From: Aliiglaciecola sp. 3_MG-2023
GTDB lineage: Bacteria; Pseudomonadota; Gammaproteobacteria; Enterobacterales; Alteromonadaceae
DNA length: 64,000 nt
NCBI RefSeq assembly: GCF_030548205.1
Contig: NZ_JAUORV010000006.1
Coordinates: forward strand, 186,001-250,000
Direction: 5' to 3'
Shown here: positions 45,699 through 55,175 of the stretch, in pieces
How positions within the stretch are numbered: position 1 is the first letter of the stretch
How the letters are laid out: each line of letters opens with the position of its first letter
Translations under genes and position numbers: made by a program
The notes under the pieces: generated by a model
What the model saw: the letters and a program-made list of their open reading frames with translations, nothing else
What the model was told of the DNA's origin: nothing
The model's database searches: none

Positions 45699-45717
45699 GT
45701 AAACAAGTTTAGTTTAC
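45699..45717. terminator. Possible convergent terminator hairpin
   Basis: GTAAAC / GTTTAC with a 7-base loop, flanked by TAGG and CCTA, between the LytTR gene and convergent pfkA. No clear T-run; weak. Confidence 0.3.
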
Positions 45718-45868
45718 ATCCTAGCTAGTTCTTTTATGTTTATATATGAACAATTTTAAGTGCCGCTTCTTTGTCATATGCAGCCCTGGCTCATTAGTTC
45801 ACTGGATGCTATCAAGACGGTCGGTCTCAATAGGTCATTTATGACACAGATTTCAATTTAATTTGCGT

Positions 45869-46867
45869 TTAGGGACGTTTTAATATGTCGAATAAATCTT
45901 GTTGGATTTTAACTAAATAGGGATCTAACGTTTTATTTTGTTGCCAACTGGTTGCTAAATCATGACAAACCAATTGTTGATTTATCTCGCCGACCATAAC
46001 GCCTGTTTTGCCTTCTAATGCCATTTCAACCGCAAAGGCCCCTAGTTTAGTGGCCAAAACTCTGTCTTGGGATACCGGAGAGCCGCCCCTTTGAATATAA
46101 CCAAGAATGACTGGGCGGCAATCAATCTGGGTTTTTTCTGTGAGTACTTCAGCAAGGTTAGTGATGCCTTGAGGCCATAAATTTTCGGTTACCACAACAA
46201 TATAGCTAGAATTTCCCCTGCGTTTTTTTACCGCTTCAATATGGTCTATTAAGTTTTCTAATTCATGCTCACAGCTACGAGATAATTCGGGCAATAAAAT
46301 ATGATCTGCGGCAGAGGCAATGGCAGCATTGAGGCCAATAAATCCTGCGTGACGCCCCATAACTTCAATAAGAAATATTCGTTCAAAGGCATCGGCTGTA
46401 TCTCTGACTTTATCAATGGAATCTAACGCGGTTTCAATGGCCGTGTAGTAGCCTATTGTTGCGTCCGTTCCATTTACGTCGTTGTCGATAGTGCCAGGTA
46501 TGCCTATGACTTGGCCTGACCAATGTTGAGATAAGTGCTTCGCGCCTCGAAACGAACCGTCTCCACCAATAACTATTAGTGCCTCAATCCCCAGTGCATC
46601 AAGATTTTTAGCTGCCATTTTAGCGGCATCATCTGCTTTAAAACTCAAACATCTAGCACTGTTTAAAATAGTGCCACCGCGTTGAATGATGTTGGTTATG
46701 TTTGTAGATCTTAACTTTAAATACTCTTGTTCAAGTAATCCATTGAAACCATGGCGATAGCCATAAACTTGCAGTCCGTAACGTAAACTTGTTAACACTA
46801 TGGCGCGGATACAAGCATTCATTCCCGGTGCATCACCGCCTGACGTGAGAAGCGCAATTTTACGCAT
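45869..46867 (-). CDS. pfkA: ATP-dependent 6-phosphofructokinase
   Basis: 332 aa, typical length. LLTSGGDAPGMNACIRA, IGGDGSFRGA and PGTIDNDVNGTDATIGY are active-site motifs. Gly in GGDGS and Gly before TIDND indicate the ATP-dependent rather than pyrophosphate-dependent type. MGRHAGFIGLNAAIA and GYIQRGGSP complete the family. It commits fructose-6-phosphate to glycolysis. Monocistronic. Confidence 0.94.
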   Translation of the reverse strand: MRKIALLTSGGDAPGMNACIRAIVLTSLRYGLQVYGYRHGFNGLLEQEYLKLRSTNITNIIQRGGTILNSARCLSFKADDAAKMAAKNLDALGIEALIVIGGDGSFRGAKHLSQHWSGQVIGIPGTIDNDVNGTDATIGYYTAIETALDSIDKVRDTADAFERIFLIEVMGRHAGFIGLNAAIASAADHILLPELSRSCEHELENLIDHIEAVKKRRGNSSYIVVVTENLWPQGITNLAEVLTEKTQIDCRPVILGYIQRGGSPVSQDRVLATKLGAFAVEMALEGKTGVMVGEINQQLVCHDLATSWQQNKTLDPYLVKIQQDLFDILKRP

Positions 46868-47079
46868 ATAAATTATCTCCTTGCTTGGACTAAAATGATA
46901 ACTCCTTGTTAAACATAGTCCTTATACAAGAAACTATAAAGATTTGCATGGTTCAGGTGGTCAAAATAGCAGGTATTGCAAAACTGTAATAATTCATGAA
47001 TTACCCTTGCCTCACTGAGTCTTGTAAGCAATGATGTCAAATATATGCATACCACATAGTGAAATAAGAGAATATTTTA

Positions 47080-47931
47080 ATGATGTTTAAACATGTAGTT
47101 ATCAGTGTTTGTTTAGTCGCAATACTATTGCTCAGCGGCTGTACTTCAAAATTTGCTTATAACAATATTGATTGGATGATGTATTGGTACATAGATGATT
47201 ATATTGATTTAGATAAATCTCAAAAAGGCTTACTTGATGAAAAAGTTGAAAAATGGTTAAAGTGGCATCGCCAACAAGAGTTAGCCAATTATCGTCAGCA
47301 TTTAATAGATGTAAAAGCGGATATTCAATCCGGTTATTTAACCTCACAAGAATGGTCGAATCATATGGAGCGCGGCAACCAACACTGGGCGCGCTTTAGA
47401 AATGAAATCAGCCCCGAATTAGCTGAGTTATCCATTCATCTTAGTGACGATCAAATACACGAAATGTTTGACGCATTAGAAAAGGAGAACCAGAAAAAAG
47501 AAGAAAAGCGGAATAAAAAATCTAAAGAAGAGCGTCGGCAGGACGCCATAGAGGACACCCAAGATCAAATAAAAAAATGGGTGGGTAAATTGTCCAATTC
47601 ACAAAAAGAACTGATCCGCACACATGCCACTAAATTCCTCTCCACCTTTGAGCAATGGATAGCGTATCGTCGCAGTATTCAAGCATCCGTTAAAAATATC
47701 ATGTTATCGCGGCATGAAGTGCCGAATTATGCTGAAGAAGTAAATTATATGTTTCAGCACCCAGATCTATTTAAAAGTCAGGAATATCTGCAGGCAAGTG
47801 AACACAATCGTAGAGTTTATATTCAATTATTAGTGGAGCTACAACCCACGTTTACTGAAAAGCAAACTAAACATATTCAAAATGAATTAGATGACTTGAT
47901 TGACGATATAGACGACTTAATTGACGATTAG
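47080..47931 (+). CDS. DUF6279-type lipoprotein
   Basis: 283 aa. Lipobox LLSGC (residues ~17-21) predicts a lipoprotein. The rest is helical, with YNNIDWMMYWYIDDYIDLDKSQKGLLDEKVEKWLKWHR, the conserved start of DUF6279, and a highly charged central coil (KENQKKEEKRNKKSKEERR). The C-terminus ends with the acidic near-repeat DDLIDDIDDLIDD. Family function unknown; the acidic tail is unusual. Confidence 0.8.
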   Translation: MMFKHVVISVCLVAILLLSGCTSKFAYNNIDWMMYWYIDDYIDLDKSQKGLLDEKVEKWLKWHRQQELANYRQHLIDVKADIQSGYLTSQEWSNHMERGNQHWARFRNEISPELAELSIHLSDDQIHEMFDALEKENQKKEEKRNKKSKEERRQDAIEDTQDQIKKWVGKLSNSQKELIRTHATKFLSTFEQWIAYRRSIQASVKNIMLSRHEVPNYAEEVNYMFQHPDLFKSQEYLQASEHNRRVYIQLLVELQPTFTEKQTKHIQNELDDLIDDIDDLIDD

Positions 47932-48163
47932 TCAAATTTCAGTTTCAGTACTTGCACAAATCACTTGATGTTTTGAGTTGCCATCTGCTTACAAAGTGTC
48001 GGGCACAACAGGAAGTCTAGCGATTTACCCAGGTGATCCACGTACCCTTGGGATAGATTTTTCAATTAACTATTAAAAACAGCAATAAACACTTTTTGTT
48101 TAGATAACAATAGGGTTAAATAGCGCAATTGAACCATCAAGAATAGTTAGCGGTATTAAAAAT

Positions 48164-49087
48164 ATGAGATTAAGATTAAATGGATTTTTTCTTTCTTTGA
48201 TTACGGCTGTTCTGTGGGGAGTTCTCCCTGTATTTTTGCAAATATGTCTGCAAGCCCTAGATAGTATGACTATTACTTGGATTCGTTTTCTGTTCGCTGG
48301 GCTTGTGGTGTTTGTGTTGTTAGTGAGTCGCAATGCGTTGCCGAATATATTGAAACAGCTGCCAAGATCTCAATTTATCTTGTTAATTGCCGCATTGGCT
48401 TTAGTCGTAAACTATGTATCTAACGTCAAAAGTCTTGATTACGTCAATCCAGAAACTGTGCAAGTGATGATGCAAATAGCGCCTATTTTATTAATGCTCG
48501 GTGGCATAGTGTTTTATAACGAACACTTAAATCGCCTTGAAATAATCGGCGCTATTATATTATTCGTAGGCTTGGGTTTATTTTTCAGTCCTAATTTAGG
48601 TCGGTTGTTTTCTTCAATTAATGCTTATAACGCAGGGATATTGTTAGTCGTGCTTGCTGCTGTTTCTTGGGTAGCTTATGCGCTTATGCAGAAGGTTCTT
48701 TTAAGGTCATTTACTGCTAAACAATTAACCTTACTAATTTACCTAATCGGTATCCTCGTTCTCACCCCTTTTATACATTTATCCGCAATAACCGAATTGA
48801 ATCATCTGCAATGCTTTGCGTTACTTTTTTGCTGTTTAAATACGGTAATTGCCTATGGTTGTTTTACCGAAGCATTAAATGTATGGAGTGCCGCTAAAGT
48901 GAGTGCGGTCATTGCAACTGGCCCCGTGTTTACATTTATAAGTGTGGTGATTGCCCAGCACTTACTGCCAGAGCAATTTAGTTTGATTGCTCTTAATGAA
49001 TTTGTGATTTTAGGTGCTGCTTGTGTTGTGTGTGGCTCTATGACGACTGCGTTAGCAAAGCGTAAAGTCGTAAAACCCGTTGTTTAG
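48164..49087 (+). CDS. DMT-superfamily transporter (EamA)
   Basis: 307 aa with ten predicted helices in two EamA repeats: ITAVLWGVLPVFLQICLQALDSMTITWIRFLFAG (repeat one) and ILLVVLAAVSWVAYALMQKVLLR (repeat two). It is probably a metabolite exporter; substrate unknown. Stands alone between the lipoprotein and lacI genes. Confidence 0.84.
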   Translation: MRLRLNGFFLSLITAVLWGVLPVFLQICLQALDSMTITWIRFLFAGLVVFVLLVSRNALPNILKQLPRSQFILLIAALALVVNYVSNVKSLDYVNPETVQVMMQIAPILLMLGGIVFYNEHLNRLEIIGAIILFVGLGLFFSPNLGRLFSSINAYNAGILLVVLAAVSWVAYALMQKVLLRSFTAKQLTLLIYLIGILVLTPFIHLSAITELNHLQCFALLFCCLNTVIAYGCFTEALNVWSAAKVSAVIATGPVFTFISVVIAQHLLPEQFSLIALNEFVILGAACVVCGSMTTALAKRKVVKPVV

Positions 49088-49175
49088 GCAAATTGCTTCA
49101 CTCAAGGAATTGTATAGTAAAGATGTAAATATCATTTACGTTTAACCATACTCCCTCGAAAACTCACTGTAATGA

Positions 49176-50183
49176 TTAAACTTGTTTACAAGATAACCTT
49201 TTTATTAAAGAACATGGGATCATGATCTTTTCCGAAGCGGGGGTTTTACTGTTAATGTTGTTTAGCAATAACTTAGTCGCTTGTCGTCCAATTTCGTAGG
49301 GGTTTTGCGTGATAACCGTGATTGGCACCTTAAAGTATTCCGCCATTGGTATATCATCAAAACCTAGCAAAGAAACATCGTCAGGGATGACGATATTAGC
49401 AGCATTCAATACTGATAATAATTCCGTAGTAATGGCCAAATGTTGTGTAAAAAACACGCTAGGTGGATTTTCCGTGTGTAAATACTCTATTGGCGATTGT
49501 TCAAATCCAGTTTCTCGGTGCCAATATTTAATGAGGCTTTGATCCATTGGAATAGCATGCTTTTGCAAGGCATCTGCATACCCAAGAAATCGATCTTTTC
49601 GCGACTTAACTTGATTGAAATCTTGGGTTACAAAGCAAATTCGCTTGTGCCCTAACTGAATAAGGTATTCGGTTGCTTCAAACGCCGCTTTTCGATAATC
49701 GGAAATAATAATATTCTTTTCTTGGCCATCATGTTCTAACTGGAAATGCACTATGGGTAAGCCGTTATCACTGTATCGATTAATTAAATCTGTATTCTGC
49801 CCAGATGACGCAATAATAATCCCATCTACTCGTAATTGATTAAGGGTGTCTAAGGATTTTGCTTCTACCTTTGGATCCACATCCGTGTTGTAAATTAATA
49901 AGTTGTACTCACTATTTTTACAGTAATCGTCAATGCCTCTGATGGTTCGGCTCGTATAAAAACCGGTTATATCGCGAACTATTACACCAATGGTTTTTGT
50001 CTTATTCATTTTAAGGCTGCGGGCAATAGGGTTGGGGACGTAATCCAGTTCGCTAATGGCTTTTTGGATCCTCAACTTTGTTTTCTCTGACATATAATCG
50101 AAACGACCATTCAAATATTGAGAGACGGTACTATTTGATACTCCAGCTCGTTTAGCCACATCAATAAGTTTTGTTTTTGCCAT
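49176..50183 (-). CDS. LacI-family transcriptional regulator of the uronate locus
   Basis: 335 aa. The N-terminal HTH TKLIDVAKRAGVSNSTVSQYLNGRFDYMSE is followed by the hinge YVPNPIARSLKMNKT and a periplasmic-binding-fold ligand domain (IGVIVRDITGFYTSRTIRGIDDY; FDDIPMAEYFKVPITVITQNPYEIGRQA). It is divergent from the symporter gene, with a CpG-centred palindrome between them. It should repress the symporter / lyase / kduD genes until an inducer, probably a sugar acid, binds. The regulator most similar in context is KdgR-like, but the family differs (LacI rather than IclR). Confidence 0.88.
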   Translation of the reverse strand: MAKTKLIDVAKRAGVSNSTVSQYLNGRFDYMSEKTKLRIQKAISELDYVPNPIARSLKMNKTKTIGVIVRDITGFYTSRTIRGIDDYCKNSEYNLLIYNTDVDPKVEAKSLDTLNQLRVDGIIIASSGQNTDLINRYSDNGLPIVHFQLEHDGQEKNIIISDYRKAAFEATEYLIQLGHKRICFVTQDFNQVKSRKDRFLGYADALQKHAIPMDQSLIKYWHRETGFEQSPIEYLHTENPPSVFFTQHLAITTELLSVLNAANIVIPDDVSLLGFDDIPMAEYFKVPITVITQNPYEIGRQATKLLLNNINSKTPASEKIMIPCSLIKRLSCKQV

Positions 50184-50253
50184 TTATTTATTTCTTTAAA
50201 AAGTACTAATTGGTCGGATATTGACATTTTGCAACAATATGTTAACTTAATCA

Positions 50254-50269
50254 ACTAAATCGTTTTAGT
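50254..50269. promoter_or_regulatory. LacI-type operator in the lacI-symporter intergenic region
   Basis: ACTAAATCGTTTTAGT: 6-bp arms ACTAAA / TTTAGT with a central CG, as expected for LacI-family operators (15 of 16 positions symmetric if the one central mismatch pair is counted once). A further TTTTAGT half-site lies ~14 bases downstream. A TTGACA box lies just upstream (50221-50226), so bound repressor would sit over the start region of the symporter promoter. Confidence 0.65.
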
Positions 50270-50329
50270 AAAACCTTTTAGTTTTTATATCTTATTGATA
50301 ATGTTAGATAATGTTTCGAGAGGAAAAGT

Positions 50330-52111
50330 GTGGAAATTTCTAATATTGAATACCTGGTAATTATTGGTTATCTAGCGTTAATTATTATCGTTGGTTTTGT
50401 TTTCAAAAAGTTTTCAGCCAATACAGATGATTATTTTAAAGGCGGCTGTAAGGGCACTTGGTGGTTAGTGGGTAGCAGCGCCTTTATGAGTGCGTTTAGC
50501 GCCTGGACGTTCACAGGTGCAGCAGGTATCGCTTACGAATCTGGCTTTTCCGCCATGTTTATCTTCTTTGGTAACGTCCTTGGCTTCTTCGTTAATTTTC
50601 TGTTTATGGGGCCATGGTTACGACAAATGCGAGTGACCACCTTTCCAGAGGCGATTGCCAGTCGTTTTGGTGAAACTACCCGGGATTTTTATGCCTACTA
50701 CGAGGTCCCCATTCGTATTTTATATTCCGCAATGGCACTTTACGGGCTGGGCATATTTTGTTCCGCCGTCTTTGGCTATGACATCAACTACGTGATAGTG
50801 GTGTGCGGCATTGTGGTATTGCTCTATTCGGCAACGGGCGGTCGCTGGGCGGTAATGGCCACCGACTTTCTACAAGGGTTAATCTTGGTGCCTTTAACCC
50901 TAATTGTTGCTTGGTTGTGTTTGGATGCACTTGGGGGCGTGGGCAATTTATTTGCAGAAATAGAAGCACAAGGTCTCAGTGAAGAATATAGCATGGTCAA
51001 TTCTGCGACTTTATTTGGAGGGGCGTACACTTGGGGCTGGGCTAGTGCAATGATGGCAAAACAATTCATTGTGTTTAATTCTATGAATGCTGCACCACGT
51101 TACTTTTCTGTAAAAGATGGAAAGGAAGCCCGCAAAGCGGCCTTGTTTTGTTCAATATTAATGTTATTAGGCAGTCTGATTTGGTTTTTACCACCAATAA
51201 CCGCGCGACTTCTCTATCCCGAACTGGTAATGGCCTTTGATATTGCTAAACCGGCAGAGGCCAGTTACGCCGTGGCTAGCATTAGCTTGTTACCGCTGGG
51301 ATTGGTTGGCTTGATAGTCGTGGCTATTCTTGCTGCAACTATGAGTTCTATGGATACAGGTTTGAATACGAATGTAGCCATTTTAATTAAAGATATCTAT
51401 CCAAAACTGGCTCGCAGATTACGCTGGCGGTCTAAAGGGGAGTTGGAACTCTTAAACTACGGACGGATGTTAACTTGGGTGATGGGCTTTCTAATTGTTA
51501 TTTTAGCTCTGTATTTTGCACAACAAGATGGTTCAGGCATTTTTGAGATCATGTTACAGGTGGGCACTCTGCTATCTATGCCCATTACAATTCCGCTGTT
51601 GCTTGGCATGTTTATTCGGCAAACACCATGGTGGGCAGCACTGTCTTCTATCGCTTGCGCGTTAATATTTTCTAGTTTGGCATTCTTCGAAGTTCCCTTA
51701 AGTTACTTTGGATTTTCCCAAGCTTATAGCGATGGGTTTGATTGGAACTTCCAACAGCAATTTTTTGGGGTGTTGGGTACAGGCACATTTGGCTTTCTAA
51801 TCTCTATGTTGTTTGCACCAGATGCCAACTCCGCACATCGCAAAATGGTTGATTTGTTTTTCAAAAACATGAAAACACCAATCGATTTTGAAAAAGAAAT
51901 TGGAGAGGGGAATGATTTAAGTCAATTAACCGCAATAGGTCAGTTTGGCGCGGCAGTAACAGGGTTTATCGCGTTAATGTTGCTCATCCCAAATCCACTA
52001 GAAGGCAGAATCGCGATACTGGTGCTTGCAATCATTATTGGAGTCATCAGTGCGTTAATGCTTAGAGCCGGCAGATCATCAGTTAGGCAAGTTAAATCCA
52101 CCCCGTCTTAG
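50330..52111 (+). CDS. Sodium:solute symporter (SSS family)
   Basis: 593 aa, GTG start with AGGAAAAG upstream. About 14 helices; the SSS pattern is clear in FKGGCKGTWWLVGSSAFMSAFSAWTFTGAAGIAYESGF, VLLYSATGGRWAVMATDFLQGLI and LPLGLVGLIVVAILAATMSSMDTGLNTNVAILIKDIYPKL. It should import a sugar acid or acidic di/oligosaccharide with sodium. It heads the operon whose next genes are a heparinase-fold lyase and kduD, which fixes the substrate class as uronate-containing. Confidence 0.88.
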   Translation: MEISNIEYLVIIGYLALIIIVGFVFKKFSANTDDYFKGGCKGTWWLVGSSAFMSAFSAWTFTGAAGIAYESGFSAMFIFFGNVLGFFVNFLFMGPWLRQMRVTTFPEAIASRFGETTRDFYAYYEVPIRILYSAMALYGLGIFCSAVFGYDINYVIVVCGIVVLLYSATGGRWAVMATDFLQGLILVPLTLIVAWLCLDALGGVGNLFAEIEAQGLSEEYSMVNSATLFGGAYTWGWASAMMAKQFIVFNSMNAAPRYFSVKDGKEARKAALFCSILMLLGSLIWFLPPITARLLYPELVMAFDIAKPAEASYAVASISLLPLGLVGLIVVAILAATMSSMDTGLNTNVAILIKDIYPKLARRLRWRSKGELELLNYGRMLTWVMGFLIVILALYFAQQDGSGIFEIMLQVGTLLSMPITIPLLLGMFIRQTPWWAALSSIACALIFSSLAFFEVPLSYFGFSQAYSDGFDWNFQQQFFGVLGTGTFGFLISMLFAPDANSAHRKMVDLFFKNMKTPIDFEKEIGEGNDLSQLTAIGQFGAAVTGFIALMLLIPNPLEGRIAILVLAIIIGVISALMLRAGRSSVRQVKSTPS

Positions 52112-52187
52112 GTTAATTGATGGCGAATGATTATTTAAAAGCTTGCAGCTTATCTATGAAAATGAATTTTGATTACAGGAAGAAACC

Positions 52188-54251
52188 ATGAACTATTTGC
52201 TTATCAACGAACAACTCGATGCCCTTAAGGCTGAGATTAAGACCACTCGCAAAGAGCATTTGACTCGTCTTATTGAGCAGTGTCGGTTGTATGAAGATGA
52301 GGTACTGTCAAAAGACCATCCCAAAACCAGTATTACCTATATGGGAATGGCCGCTGCAAATTTAAGTTTGGCTTACTTGCTGACTGAACAGGAGCATTAT
52401 CTGATTGAGGCGAAGCGTTGGATTTTCACCGCCGTAGATTACGATGTATGGGGATATGGCTTCCTCGTGGATGTTGACCTTAGTGCGTCGTGGATGTTGT
52501 TTGGACTAGGATTATCTTACGACTGGCTCAAAGATCATCTAACGGAAGAGGAGCGCACTAAGTTTCTTAACAAACTAATTTTACAGGGAAATAAAATATT
52601 CGACTATGGTCAAGAAAACCTTGGCCATTGTTGGTCTACAAATTATTGGCAGAATCATAACTGGATAAATTATTCAGGATTGTTGACCACGGCTTATGCT
52701 ATTCGCCCTGAGCATGAAGGTGCACAGCTATGGATTGACGAAATTAAGGATAACTTCGACAAAGTTTTTGATTATTTACCTGAAGATGGCTCTAACTACG
52801 AAGGTACAGGATATTGGCGATTTGCAATGAACTTCTTCTTAGTCGCCGCTGATCTGATCCGCAAAGATGGCGGCACGGATCACTTTAAAACCGGCTTTAT
52901 GGAAAATACATTTGACTACCGCCTGTACCAATCAGCGCCGAATTGGGAAGAAAATATTAACTTTGCTGATGTACACGACAAGCGCAGTTCCCATTCCATT
53001 TGTGCCTATTACAAGATTGCATCAGAGTACAACAATGGCCAAGCGCAGTGGTTAGGGGAAATGGTCCGGACTAAATTTCTGTTTAGAGAAGCCTATCAAA
53101 GTAAAATTTTTCCTGGGATCCTGCCTGAGGCGTTTCTTGAATTGATATGGTACAACCCTGAAATAGAGCAGCAATCACCGGAAAATTTACCTCTCACTAA
53201 ATATTTTCCTGATCTTGGAATGGTAGTGATGCGCTCAAGTTGGGATACGGATGCTACCCATTTATCCTTTAAATCGAGTCCTGCTGGAGGTCATAAACAA
53301 TGGGAAATGAGTTGGGAGCTGGATAAAAAGAACGATTGGAAGACCCGGAGCCTTACTCATTATCATGTAGATTTTAATCAATTTGTATTGGTGCATAATG
53401 GCGCCTCTTTAGTGATTGATGAAGGCTACAATCGTACATCTAAGGCTGAAATTCATAATCTGGTGACCGTGGATGGTACCGGCTGCGTAGGTGAAAAAAT
53501 ATGGGAAGAAGGGGATTTGAGTGATCCTGTACTATTTGATTTAAACTGCAAAGGAATCCATAACGTTTGGCGAGATGTGCCGGAAGAGGCCATTGCCCAA
53601 GTGGAAGCTTTTTCTAATGAAGGTGGTTATACCTATGTCGTTGGTGAATCCAGTCGTATGTACTACCCAGAAATGCAACTTACCCGTAACGCCAGGCATA
53701 TTATTAACAGTGAGTGTGGGTATTTCATTTTATTAGATGAATTGGAAAGTCAGTTGGAACATACCTATACATGGCGAATTCACTCTGAAAAGTATGCCCA
53801 TAAAATTGCTGAAAATCAGTTTGAGATAGTCAATGGAGAAGGGGCCTTGAATGTGTTTACAGTATTTCCGGAAGCCCGTGAGACAAAAATTGACGAGACG
53901 TTAGTTGAAGAGATCATGACTCCTCAACGGCCCGACGACATACGAAGAATTAGTTTAAAAACCCTGTTAATTGAAAATCAGGAAAAAAGTAAGAACACCT
54001 ATTTCTTGAACGTTTTCCAACCTAAAGATGCAATTCAATCAGACGAGAATCGTGATATTTCAATACGATCCCTTAAAGGAGAAAACTGTATTGGCGTTGA
54101 AATTACGTCAAAACAGTTCGTTGAAACCTTTTTATACTCTAGTGACAATAAAATAGCCTACGGCGATATTCATGGCCAAGCGAGGTGGATATCTATCTTA
54201 CGAGATAAAGCCGGTAAAATTGTTAAAACAACAAGTTATGATGGTGTTTGA
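52188..54251 (+). CDS. Heparinase II/III-fold polysaccharide lyase, no signal peptide
   Basis: 687 aa. Residues ~50-330 form an alpha/alpha-toroid with the active-site segment NYWQNHNWINYSG (His157) and DGSNYEGTGYW (Tyr204/Tyr209). The C-terminal part (~340-687) is the beta-sandwich heparinase II/III domain with HYHVDFNQFVLVHNGASLVIDEGY (His391-His393), comparable to HxHxDxxSF in PL15/PL17 enzymes. There is no signal peptide, so the enzyme is probably cytoplasmic, acting on imported oligosaccharides. It should release unsaturated uronate by beta-elimination. The exact PL family and substrate (alginate, glucuronan, glycosaminoglycan, ulvan fragments) cannot be told from sequence reading. Confidence 0.78.
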   Translation: MNYLLINEQLDALKAEIKTTRKEHLTRLIEQCRLYEDEVLSKDHPKTSITYMGMAAANLSLAYLLTEQEHYLIEAKRWIFTAVDYDVWGYGFLVDVDLSASWMLFGLGLSYDWLKDHLTEEERTKFLNKLILQGNKIFDYGQENLGHCWSTNYWQNHNWINYSGLLTTAYAIRPEHEGAQLWIDEIKDNFDKVFDYLPEDGSNYEGTGYWRFAMNFFLVAADLIRKDGGTDHFKTGFMENTFDYRLYQSAPNWEENINFADVHDKRSSHSICAYYKIASEYNNGQAQWLGEMVRTKFLFREAYQSKIFPGILPEAFLELIWYNPEIEQQSPENLPLTKYFPDLGMVVMRSSWDTDATHLSFKSSPAGGHKQWEMSWELDKKNDWKTRSLTHYHVDFNQFVLVHNGASLVIDEGYNRTSKAEIHNLVTVDGTGCVGEKIWEEGDLSDPVLFDLNCKGIHNVWRDVPEEAIAQVEAFSNEGGYTYVVGESSRMYYPEMQLTRNARHIINSECGYFILLDELESQLEHTYTWRIHSEKYAHKIAENQFEIVNGEGALNVFTVFPEARETKIDETLVEEIMTPQRPDDIRRISLKTLLIENQEKSKNTYFLNVFQPKDAIQSDENRDISIRSLKGENCIGVEITSKQFVETFLYSSDNKIAYGDIHGQARWISILRDKAGKIVKTTSYDGV

Positions 54252-54304
54252 TAAAAGGTTACTGAAAAATTAACTTAAATGAGATTTATTATTAGGAAGA
54301 GTAA

Positions 54305-55069
54305 ATGTTAGATCAATTTAGTTTAGAAGGAAAAGTTGCTTTAGTAACCGGCTGTAAGCGAGGAATAGGCAAAGCAATTGCGTTAGGGTTTGCCGCTGCT
54401 GGCGCTGACATTATTGGTGTTTCAGCAAGTTTAGAGCGACAAGGTTCAGAAGTAGAACAAGAAGTGAATGCTCTTGGCCAAAAGTTTAAAGGTTATCAAT
54501 GTGACTTTTCAGACCGTAAAGCACTCTACAAATTTATCGACGAGGTTAAATCGGACTTCCCCCAAATTGATATTCTTGTGAATAATGCTGGTACGATATT
54601 ACGCGCACCGGCCGCTGAGCATGGTGATGAACTTTGGGATAAAGTAATTGACGTCAATTTAAATTCTCAATTTATTTTAAGCCGTGAAATTGGTAAGGAA
54701 ATGGTTGCTCGAGGTCAAGGGAAAATCATCTTTACCGCTTCTTTATTGACCTTTCAAGGTGGCATTACGGTTCCTGGCTATGCCGCCAGTAAAGGCGCCA
54801 TTGGCCAATTAGTTAAAGCCTTATCGAATGAATGGGCGGGTAAAGGTGTGAACGTTAATGCCATTGCACCAGGTTATATCGATACCGACAATACGGAAGC
54901 TCTACGCAATGATCCAGCTCGTGCTGCCAGTATCCTCGAACGCATTCCTCAAAATCGATGGGGAACCCCTGAGGACTTTAAAGGGCCGGCTGTATTCTTA
55001 GCTTCTGAGGCGTCTAGTTATGTCAACGGTACTGTTCTGCTAGTTGATGGCGGTTGGATGGGAAGATAA
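54305..55069 (+). CDS. kduD: 2-dehydro-3-deoxy-D-gluconate 5-dehydrogenase
   Basis: 254 aa. It tracks E. coli KduD closely: FSLEGKVALVTGCKRGIGKAIALGFA, DILVNNAGTILR, catalytic region TASLLTFQGGITVPGYAASKGA, VNAIAPGYIDTDNTEALRNDPARAASILERIPQNRWGTPEDF and VDGGWMGR. KduD reduces 2,5-diketo-3-deoxygluconate to 2-keto-3-deoxygluconate after lyase and KduI action. It follows the lyase gene by 53 bases. KduI, KdgK and KdgA are not in the window and must lie elsewhere if the path runs to pyruvate. Confidence 0.9.
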   Translation: MLDQFSLEGKVALVTGCKRGIGKAIALGFAAAGADIIGVSASLERQGSEVEQEVNALGQKFKGYQCDFSDRKALYKFIDEVKSDFPQIDILVNNAGTILRAPAAEHGDELWDKVIDVNLNSQFILSREIGKEMVARGQGKIIFTASLLTFQGGITVPGYAASKGAIGQLVKALSNEWAGKGVNVNAIAPGYIDTDNTEALRNDPARAASILERIPQNRWGTPEDFKGPAVFLASEASSYVNGTVLLVDGGWMGR

Positions 55070-55116
55070 TCAGCTGGCAAGGTGATGCAATCATCTAAAA
55101 TTAACTGTCCTTTGGC

Positions 55117-55148
55117 CTACCTAATTCACATTTTTGGCAATTAGGTAG
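55117..55148. terminator. Hairpin between convergent kduD and lipoprotein genes
   Basis: Perfect 10-bp stem CTACCTAATT / AATTAGGTAG around a 12-base T-rich loop. Lies midway between the convergent stops; either or both transcripts may end here. Confidence 0.6.
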
Positions 55149-55175
55149 ATCACCCGTATTCTCAGTCCAATCTGC

